Origin: Aplysia californica
Taxonomy: Eukaryota; Mollusca; Gastropoda; Aplysiida; Aplysiidae
Length of the DNA: 64,000 nt
Assembly (NCBI RefSeq): GCF_000002075.1
Contig: NW_004797300.1
Span: 1,551,005-1,615,004 of the forward strand
Direction: 5' to 3'
In this document: positions 35,901 through 46,955 of the stretch, one piece after another
How the letters are laid out: the number at the start of each line of letters is the position of its first letter
Numbering within the stretch: position 1 is the first letter of the stretch
Notes under the pieces: model-generated
What the model was told of the DNA's origin: nothing
Databases searched by the model: none
The model's input: the letters and a program-made list of their open reading frames with translations, nothing else
Translations under genes and position numbers: made by a program

Positions 35901-38900
35901 ACTTGTGTTTTGTTTTTATTTTTGTTTATTTAAACAGTTTTCTTTTGCTCATATTTTTCTCTGACATTACAATCAGAATATGTAGATACTCACTTTTGTT
36001 TATGCACCTATATATTTTTAGGCTTTTTTCTCCTGCAGGTCGTAACGTCAAATGCCCTTTTGCAGAGGAACTGGTTTACACTGTGAAAGAGAGGAGATAC
36101 TATGATCAGATCGAGAGAGCCTACAGCTATGCCAGTCAGTTGTTACTTACTCTTTTGATTGAGGAGAAGGAGCTGATGGCTCGACTCAGGTGTGTATACT
36201 GAGGTCTTGTGATGTGACCGCAAACTGAGTCAGAGTCTTGGTGTATAAATGTTGTGGAGATTTTTTCTTACCTAAAAAGCATCCTAATTTGTAAAGGAAA
36301 GCAGATTTTTTCCATGTTAATCTATGGTAATCGTTTTAGCCATTTATAGAGATTAGCTCTCGCTCTCTCTTTCACTCGCTCTCTCTTTCACTCTCTATCT
36401 CACTCGCTCTATCTCTATCTCTCTCTTTCTCTCCCTCTCCCTCCCCTCTCCCGCTCCCTCTACCTCCATTTTGCTCCTCAACAACTCCTGACACCAGAGC
36501 TAGGATTCCTATGTATGTACAGTCTTTGCTGCGAATGTCCATCGACAGGTCCATCAAGCATTACTTCTTACTGGACAAGGGTGACTTCATTGTCCAGTTC
36601 ATGGACTGGACGGAGGACGAGATGAAGCAGCATATCGACGACATTCACCCGTCCAGGCTGGAGTCTCTCCTGGAGCTGACCCTTAGGACCAGCACGGCCA
36701 ATGTTGACCCTTTTAAGGATGACCTCAGAGTGGATTTATTGCCCTTTGACCTGACTTCTCAGCTGCTCCAGATTCTTGCCATTGATTCAAAACAAGAAAA
36801 AGGTCAGGGGTTAATGCAACACTGTTTCGATTTTTAGACACAGGTCACAATTTTTTTTCCGTTTCCGTTTATTTATGATTTTTATTTATTCATTCATTTA
36901 TTTTCTTTCTTCCTTTTTTACAATTTTTTTTTTTTTGGGGTGATAGAGGGTAATTTTTTTAGTTCACTTTTAAGAAGTGATGAAGATTAGGTTCAGGAGC
37001 AAAAGATTGTCATAGTTTTTGGACATTTGTAATTAACTTGCAACTTTTAGTCCGATAATCTAATTTCAGAACAATGCTTGGGGACAGTACTTTTTGGCCA
37101 TCTGTATCTGCGTTCTGATATATTTATTTGACTAGCTCTACTTTGCCTTCTCTATGACCTATTAGTTTCAGCACCTGACTTTGTTCAGTCTTATGTGTTT
37201 CAATATACTTGTCCAAGATAAAACAATTTTTTCCTCTACAGAATATCGCATTGATCCCACCGACATCCGGCTGTCTGGGTTAGAGTCATTCTCCTTTGAT
37301 TATGTTGTGAAGTGGCCGACATCCCTTGTCATCAGTAGAAAGGTAAGTTGGGTATTGCTGGCTTGGTGCATTCCATGTCAGAGGCATTTCCACAGTTTTG
37401 CCACAGTGTTTTTAAATTAGTTCACTTATTTTGGGTAGGCGTAAAAAAAAATGAGAAAAGGAGGAGGAATAGTGAAGTTACCTAAAAAAAGTAGTGAATA
37501 ATGGACAGAGCAAATGTTGCCTGTTAACATATAAAACGTCCATGAGGAGAAAAGGACCTAATCTCATTTCAACCTCAGTTATGATGTTGTTATACGTTAT
37601 ATCGAGGGCGGCCAAGTAAACTATGGTAAATCATGTTTTTCAAATTTTACAGGAGCGACAAAAAACGGATTTTCTTGAAGTGTTTTAGGTGGACAAACTT
37701 CATTTTCTTAAAGGAGGCTACAAATGCCATGACAGACAGGCTTCCTTATGAAAGTGAAGTTTATCCGCCCAAAACGCTTTGAGAAAATCCGGGTTTTTTT
37801 GTCTCGCCTGTACAATTTGAAAAACATGACTTACTATATAGTTTATTTGGCGGCCCTTGAATATGTAGACAATGGTGGTAATACAAGTGGTCCACATGTA
37901 GATGGTTCGCATAGAAGAACCAAAGGCTTATCTGATAATGGATAAGGGATTATCTGTGTATCCTGAGAAGTGGCTCTTTTCCTGCTTTCATTATCGTAAA
38001 CATTTCTTTAAAAAAATTATTTCTTACATTTTTGTTTCTTTTGTTCGGCTGAGTATAATCTTCTTGATTGTCATTTCCTTTTTTTGTGTGTGTGTTAAGT
38101 AAAAAGTTTGTAAAAATCTGTTGTTTTAAAAAATTAGTTTTACAATACTGCCGTTGACATTTACATTTTGATTTTACTGTGTAATATTAATCTAAAGGGA
38201 TTGTTTTCAGGATTCAGAATATTTTTGTACAGAAAATTTAGCATTATTTAAGCCTAATTCTTGGATCTGATTAAATTAAATGTGGACTTTGCACATTCTT
38301 TTTTTTAAGGATAAAGTTTGCTGTCTGCAGTGCTAGTACAACTTCTGTATAGATGTGAGCCTAGTAATAGATTTATTATTTCAAGAAATGTGTAAAAATA
38401 GTTCTGTTGTGGGATAGGATTTCATCCCGTAACAAATGTGCAGGAATAATGAATGATGATTTGTGAAGTTGAGTATACAGACATTGAGTTTTTTGTTGAA
38501 TTTTTCTCAGGCTCTGACAAGATACCAGATATTATTCCGGCATTTGTTTTACTGCAAGCATGTTGAACGCCAACTTTGCAAGTAAGTAATGATAGTGGTA
38601 CAACATAAATTCTTTTTCTTTTTTGATGGTATTTTGATGTTGAGGTACCCTGTTTTTCACTTCCCTGAAGTGTTTTCAAATTTGAATAATAACCATCACA
38701 CTCAAATTTGTTATTAATGGTCTGTCTACTCTTCTAGTTTGCTTGCAGTTTTCGTAGATGGTTTTTGGTATCCTATATCTCGCTGTCTCATGCACTTGCT
38801 ATTGTGAAGTAGTCAATCTTCTTTGTGTGCACTATTCCTTGAAATATATATTTCATGCACTTGTTGCATACATACACGCTTTGTGTGAATTGTAGTAAGA

Positions 38901-41900
38901 CAAATCTCTTTTTTGTTTGTACATGGCTTCATTTCAAAATGGTGTTTATAGTTGGACTAATTTGCACTTTCCCCTGTTGCATGCATTTGTATATTTTATG
39001 CTTAGCTTGGGAACTTCTGGAAGATTTGTGTTTTTGTTGGGCTCTTGTGTGGACATTTTGCAGATTATGTATCTATATTATTGCCTTTTGCCATTCTTTT
39101 TTTATTATTTTTTTAATTTCTTTATCTTCTCAAATTATTCATTTTCCTTTTAGTCATGTACACTCTTTTTGTTTTTCGGTTGAAGATGCAGAAAACATGT
39201 TTATCTTGCATAATATGAAGTTGATTGTTTTGCTCTAGGCTTCAGACACATGTAAAAGGGTAAGATTCTTTGGCCTGATGATTACAAGACATAACCGTTT
39301 CACTCCCCCTTTTTACCATAACTGAGTCTATGTATAAGAGTCTACTTGGTTCACATCTTTTGTGTAGGTTAGTTTTGTTAGCAAATGGACAAGAAAATCA
39401 TTTACTACTTTTTCTCCGTAGCTTCAAGTTCTGACCATCCTTTCCATTATCATCCCAGAATATAGTCAGCCAGCTGTTCAGATGTACTAAGCCCAAAATT
39501 TTGAAAACATTTTTTATTGCAATTTCTTTATCTGTGGTATTGGTTACATATGCTAGAGAAATATTTTGCTGAAATCCAAATTCTAAATATTGAAGAAAAA
39601 AAAAAGAAGATACGTAATGTGGTTACAATTTCTAAGAGAATGAAAGAGTTGTTTTTTTCTCTCTCTTGAAAACTTTTGCTTTCTGGATTTAGTACATGTG
39701 AATAGCTTGCAGACAATATGTAAGCTTTGTTTTTCACAACCATTTAGACTTAAAAGGGTCACTAAGTTATGGATATAGTATCATTTTAAAAAATGTGGGA
39801 TGTGAAAATGTTTTGTTTTGGCCAGTGTTGATTTTTAACTTTTGTTCAGAAATGTCATTCATTGATGTGTTTTACATTCACAAGTGTCTGAACAATAGGT
39901 CAGATGACATGCAGTCTTGTTTTAAAGAGCCTAATAATGGAAAATGTATGCTTCCTAGAAAGTTAAGATTGTTTTAAAATGGTATCAAGAATGCTGGGGT
40001 AATACTATAGATTGTAAAGTCCATTGAGCTTGCTGTTGAGCAAGCATTTATGCTGTACAAGTGCTATTTATCATTTATTAACTCTGGCTGTTAATCAGGG
40101 TTTTCAGTTCTCTAATAGCTTTAGGTTGGTGTTTGTGGATTTGGGATAGAAAAATATTTCCCACTTCTCCCACGTTTGAATTAATACATGTAGTTCCTTT
40201 GATAGGCATCCCAGTCTCATAAGCTTAATCATAGACATGATTTGATCAAAGAGGCATAACTCCTCATCTCTCTGTGACCATATTTTCTAACTCATCTATG
40301 TAATCCCTCTTTTTCTTCACAATGTATATTATGTATTACTTTCTTGCACTCAAAAGTAGCATTAAAATGATAGGAATGTCTTCAGCATTTCTTTTGATTT
40401 CCGAAGACTTATTTTAGTTGTTTTTTTCAGTTCATAGGTATGAGCACTTTTGACGCTTAGAGTCTTTTGTATTTAATGTGACAGCGTGTAATAATTTCCG
40501 AAATAGGTGGTCTTTTCTTTTCTCTTGGTATTTAACCACGTCCTCATATTATTTTGAGAATATTGTGTTATTTTCATTTTATTTGTTTCACATGTTCTTG
40601 CTTTTGTCATTTTTTTCCCTCATTTCCCTCTTTCATTTAAGTTTTTTTTTTTAATTGTGCCATAGATTTTTATTTTTTTTACATTCAAAGGAAGTAGTAA
40701 AACTATGAACCTCTTTGTTATTTACTCATACTGGGCAGAACTTGGACTGGTTTTGTGATGAGGCTGTTGGGTAAAAAATGTTTTGTTGGAGGGGATTTGG
40801 CCATATTTAGAATATTTTCTTTAGCGTTTAGCAGCCTCCTAAGTAGTTTCTCTGAGAAGTAGGCCTACATATTGTTGTCACGAAAAATGAGTCCCTCTAA
40901 AGTTTTTTACTTGTCCTTTACAGAGGGTAGGATTGAATTATTAATTTTCCTTTCTGTTGACGAAGACGATGTTTAGTTTGAATGTTGGAATTTTTCAAAT
41001 TTGACATATTGCTAATTCACTGAAATGAACCGGCTGCTTCTGATTGATTGTCTTAGACTGTACCATATAAGTCTAAGATTTCTGTATTTCCCAAGTCCTC
41101 AAATAGAAATTACTTCCATTTTCTATATCTCCTGAGAAAATAAAAAGTTTTCTAATGCATTCTGATTTAAAGATTTCCTCAGGAGAGATAGAAAATGGAA
41201 GTAGTTTCAAGTCACTTTGTTGACTACCCCCACTGTTGTTATGAGATTATGAGGAACATAAAACCTGAACTTTGTTTTAATTGAATGCTTTAAGGATCTG
41301 TTTATGTTATACCCATAACAGTGTAACTGTGTAAATAATCTGCTACAGAGTTTTGAACTACATGTTTGAAGCTTTGTTTATTAGACTTTGATTGGGACAA
41401 GCTGAGCAAAATGTTGGCTTGGTCAACTGGATTTGTCCTAAATGAAAGTACTTCAGAAAAATCATGTTTGTTGGATTGATCCTGGATAAGTTTACTTTAA
41501 GTATAATTTTTTTTTTTATTTGTCATGAAAGGAATTTGATGGCTTACTTTTCTGTTTTTGACATGCCATCCGTCATTCTTCAAGACACTTCAAAACAGTT
41601 TTTCAAAATGTTGTTTGAAGACAGTTTTACATTGCTGCTCCTTTGCTCTTTGTGTGGTCTTGGATACCTTTAAAAAATGACTTTGCTGTGCAGTTTGTGG
41701 TTGGACAACAAAGCGATCATCATCTATGCCATATTCATAACTAAAGCATATAAAAACATAGTTTACCTTTCTTTAAGTTGGTTCTCGTAAGCAACGACAA
41801 AGAAATTCAGATCTACACATTTCTGGTGGCTAATCCATATTCAAAACACCATGTCTTGTTGTATGTGAGTAAGCAGCAAAGAGACCCGAGATTAATGCCA

Positions 41901-44900
41901 TACTTTCAGCTAATTCATATTCACCTTTTCATACTTTGGCGCACAGTGTGTGGATGGGCAACAAACAGACCAAGATCTACGCCCTGAGCAAGTCACGCTG
42001 GTACTCGGCCGCCTTCGCCCTGCGTCAGAGGATGCTCAACTTTGTGCAGAACTTTGAGTACTACATGATGTTTGAGGTCATTGAACCCAACTGGCACAGC
42101 TTCCAGCAGAACATGTCCAAGGTTTGAACAGCAGTAGTGTTTCCTTTAATTTAATTTTAAAAAGAAAACAAATAATTTTGGAAAGGGGGGGGAGGTAGGT
42201 TTTTGTCTACTTTCCAAACTGTGTTGCGGTGCTGCAGGCTAGTCTGTTTCAGGTTTGTGTCTGACTAATACTGGCACCTGTTTTGTACAATAAAGTGCAT
42301 CGACATGATAGTGGCCTTTTAGTGCCGCGAAAAGGCAAGAAAGAAATAACAGAGAAGGAAAACAAGTTTTTGCTGTACCAGTGGCGCTCTCCAACCAAGT
42401 GGGAGCGAGATGTTCTTTATGCTGGTAACGTGAATTCTCATTTTAAAGTTTGTTTGTGCCTGTGGTTTTGAAATAAATCTCACGACACTGTTTTCGTTTG
42501 ACCATTTTACTGAATTATCCCCCTCCCCCCTATTTTTTGTCAATTTTTTCGTCCTCTTTATAGTGGGGGGCATTTGTTCCTTTTGTAGAGATGATAACTT
42601 TCAACACAATTATTTAATATTTTCTAAATTCGTCTATGTGTAAACATCATTAATTGTTTTAAAGCTCCTTCAAAAGAGAGCTTTCCTTTTGGTTGTGTTC
42701 TTCATTTTCTAATCTGATTGATAATAGAATCCTTTTACAATTTATTATCACCCAATAAACTTTACAGCATTCTAAAACATTTTCAGATTCCTAACATAGA
42801 TTATCCTGAGCTATTTGTTGAGGATGTCTCTCTTTTGTTTCCCCAGGTGTCCAATGTGGACGATGTTCTGGCCTTTCACAGTGACTTCCTGGACTCCTGT
42901 TTGAAAGACTGCATGCTTACCTCAACAGAGTTGCTGAGGATTGTGCATAAACTTCTGGTTGTTTGTGTCACGTTTTCTAATTATGTCCAGGTAGTCGACT
43001 CCATATTATAAGACTGTCGAATATATATATGAGGGGGTGAGATGCAAAACCTGCTAAGCGATATTTTTGGGGGAAAATAGAGATTTTTTTGCTTATAAAT
43101 GCGCATTGTTACCGGCTATCAGAATCATAAAGTGTTTTCAGCCATACGTTTCTGTTCTAATATCTAATAATAAAAATTTAAAGAATAATATATTTTTGAT
43201 GAAATGTGTCTGTCATCTACCTAGCTCACTCATTTTCTCCAACAGCAAACAAATTTTCCAGGTCTTCATTGTCTCTTTACTTGTATTAATACTACGGTTT
43301 CATTTTCTGCTAAAGCGGTAAACAAACACCTCTGTTTTGGTATTTTGGAACAAAGTCAAAGGGAATGATTCTGTCTATATCAAATACAGTGTTGAAGAAT
43401 TATGTCTTACATTTTCTTTGTTGACTTTCATATTGCCTTTTTTTTCCTCCCCAGCGTGTGAGTGCAACGACAACTGTTGAGGCAGAGACGGAGCGACTGA
43501 GGGACAGCTCTCTGCAGTCTTCCTTGAGTAACAAGGAGAGGAAGGTTGATGCACAAAAGAAAAGGACGGCCACAAAGGTACTCACAAAAGTGAAATTGTG
43601 TGGTTATGCTTTTTTTAGTGGATTCTTTGGCTCCCATCATTAGTTTGATCTGAATATCACTGTGGAAGCAAAAGGCAAGATAGACCATTTGTGAAGCCTT
43701 GTGGTGAAATCAGGCGCTTGACAAAATAATGAAATCAAAGAAACTGGCATTTTTCTGGCCATTGAGCAAATGAAAAAAATTTTTTTGTTTTGTTTCAACA
43801 CCTTATGTCCATTTAAAACACATTTCTGTGTAGATCATGCTGAAAGACGTTTATTAATAGCACAAAAAATGTGAGCTTTCAGTTTCCAAGGACTCTCAAA
43901 CTATATAAGTTACTACTTTGGCAGCCATTTCCTCGATAATTTTACCTCTGAAACCAGTTGACCCCCACCTTCTTCCGTCGGAATTATTTTGACTTTTATT
44001 GAAGATAGATGGACGTTTTTTTAATCGAATGTAAGACAAATGAACAAGCTTTAACATAACACCATGAACCCCTCATGCCCAAAAATTGACAAGCGCCTGA
44101 TTCCACTGCGTCATGCCACCCTGAGTCAACTTTATTTTTGTCATTGTAATTTGAATTCCTGCAAACTGTTCACTCATCTTTTCATTGGTATTGAATTTTA
44201 TTTATATGTAGACGCTTACATTCATTGTTACCACAATATTTTTTTCCATTTTTTTTACATCCACTCCCCCCTTCCCCAGTTAATGTTTAATTGTCTTGAA
44301 TTTTTTTTTGGTATGATGAGTGCATACTTGATTATATTCTGATAATTTTGAGCACCCTTGTCCCTGCTGTGCTGATTTCTTTTTACATACTTCTTCAAGG
44401 TTGTGATGGAGCACGTAGACCAAGTGTTGGCCGATGAGAACTTTGAGCAGACAATCATGACTTTTGACAACAACTTTTCACGGCACTTGCTGGAACTTTT
44501 GGACAAAATCATGGACGAAAATACAAAAACCTATGACCACAAACATTTCAATATCATATACAGGTACTTTCTTTGACTTTGCCTTATAATGTGTTTTTGT
44601 TTTTGCACCAATGATACACTGTCTTTCTCATTTACTTAAATCCAATGCTGTGAAATGATATTTTGTCTTAACGATCAGTATGGAAAAGTTAAAACAATTC
44701 AATAGCCCAAGTTTATATTGAAAGTCTGTCTGAGATTTTAGTTCTGAAGTTACAGTTGTCAGAAAAATATTTATATAAAAGCTTTCTTAGTATGGGCCAG
44801 CTATGTTGTCATGAATGAAAGCATCATGTGAAACGCTTTCATTCATGACAGGTAGAATTATACAATTTATCTACTTACAAAAGGCGAGAGTGGTGGATAT

Positions 44901-46905
44901 ACAGTTGAACCTGCTTTAACGACCACTGGTCTATTTAGTCACCTGTACAAATGACCACTGCCCACTTCCCCCCTTGTGTTTTATTTATATTGTAATGACT
45001 CTCTCTGAGAGGACCACCTGTCTAAGATGACCACAATGGTGGTTGTCTTAGACAGGTTCAACTATTGGTATCTTTGACCATGCAAACCTTAGTGTATGCC
45101 TCAGCAGGCTCCACCATTACCTTTCTGTACACTGAATGCACGTCTCAGCATGAGATGGTGTAAGTCTGACAGTTTTTTCCCTGAGGAGCTGAAGTGAAAG
45201 GATCCTGCTGTAGACTAGGTAGATAAAAGTTCATAAGGTTGAATCAGTTACAGTTTTGTAACATTTAAGTACTGTCAAACCTGCTCTAACATCCACCTAT
45301 TCCAGACAACCAGCTGTACACACAGCTACTTCCCACGTCCCCCCTTGTGTACTTTCATATTATAATGACAAGGTCCAAAACCTCCCCCTGTCTCGGACAA
45401 CCACTTCTCTTCTTTACAATGGGTGGTCTGGTGGACAATTTTGACTTTACTAGTACAGTCCATGCCGGCTTTAAGCACGGTCGTCGGGAGAAAGCTTAAG
45501 CGTGCTTAAAGCCGAAGCGTGCTTGAGTGCGAAGTACACATAATCCAGAGATTTTCATGTAGAAAATTTCCTGTGCTATTTCCCTTTGTTTGTAAGTAGG
45601 CCTATAGCGGTCCCGCAAAAGTGTGCACTGTTATTTAGACACCCGCCATGGTAGTTTTTGTTCGCTTGTTTGTTTTTGTTTTGTGGTCGAATGGGAAATG
45701 AAAACTTAATTTAGACGGCCAGTCACGATACAGCACACTAGGCCTACACACTGCCTGTGCGTACCACTGCCCGCTGTGCCACTCATACCACCGCCTTCAT
45801 CCCACCTCGCGCGTGATACACAATCAGGATTAATGGATAGCGAGGGTCATAGGTGAAATCGCAGCCAGCCTCCCTTTCTCGTCTCCCCGACTCTCTTTGT
45901 ATTTTTTTTGGTCGTGTGTAGCTTTGCCCTAGGCCTAGGCTAGATCCTATGTCCGCGCGCGCGGCTGTGTGCATCTGCCTTCCTCTCCGCCCGTGTGAGT
46001 GTGTGTGTCCATCACTTGCGTTCTTTGTATTTCTCTTGACACACTCCTCTGCTGCGGTGTAGACTGTGTTCGAACTTCAATGGGTCATCATGAAAATATT
46101 GACTGTCATGTAAATAAAGCGTGCCCGAAGCCGAAGTTACCGTGCTTAAAGGCGTGTAATTTATATAGCAAAAATTCGGTAAGAGCCGTTTAGCGTGCTT
46201 GAGTCCAAAACGTGCTTTATGCCGGCGTGCTTAAAGCCGGCACGGACTGTACTACTAACGATGTTGTTTGTTAAAACTGTTTACCACCTTCTCGGTAACG
46301 ATAGATTTGGTTGGATTTTTCCAAATTGTATACTGGTCTTTGTTGAGGGGCTCTTTTCATCTTGAGAGATGCCATAGTGTAAATAACTCACTTCTTAGCA
46401 TTGCTGTCATGATAAAAATGCTTAACTTCATTTTATATTGCTTTATGTGACCAAAAAATATTGGACTCTTTCGTTTTTGTTATTACTATGATGATTCGTC
46501 TTTACACTTTTCGGCCGTCTTCCACTCTAAATTTCTCTCATGGTTGATCTTTATCTCACAAACATTGGAGCTGAATGTAATTAAGTCAAAGTTACTGAGA
46601 TGGTTGTTTGTTCCATATTTCAATGTTCTGAAATTCATGTCTTTCTCCCGAAGGCTGGACTTTAACGGGTTCTACACGGAGAAACTGGAAGCAATGTCTG
46701 CCGAGAGAGCAATGAAAGATAACTCTGTGCTTTCAGACTCAAGTGCCCATACGAACAGTAAGCTCGTTCAACATTTTTGTTCTTATTTTTCTATGGTTTG
46801 GATTCCTGTTTACATGTGGAGATATTTATTTACCTAACATAGACACCCAGATGTAGGTAATTTTGCATTACTTTCCATAATTTACCTACCGTTGGTCATG
46901 ATGAA

Positions 46906-46955
<50 letters not shown>

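Noticed and set aside
36372-36557. 61-codon minus-strand Glu/Arg/Ser-rich frame
   Set aside because: It is the complement of the CT tract upstream of TUBGCP2 exon 20.
44807-44850. microRNA precursor
   Set aside because: The stem is only 16 bp and does not extend, too short for a standard pre-miRNA.
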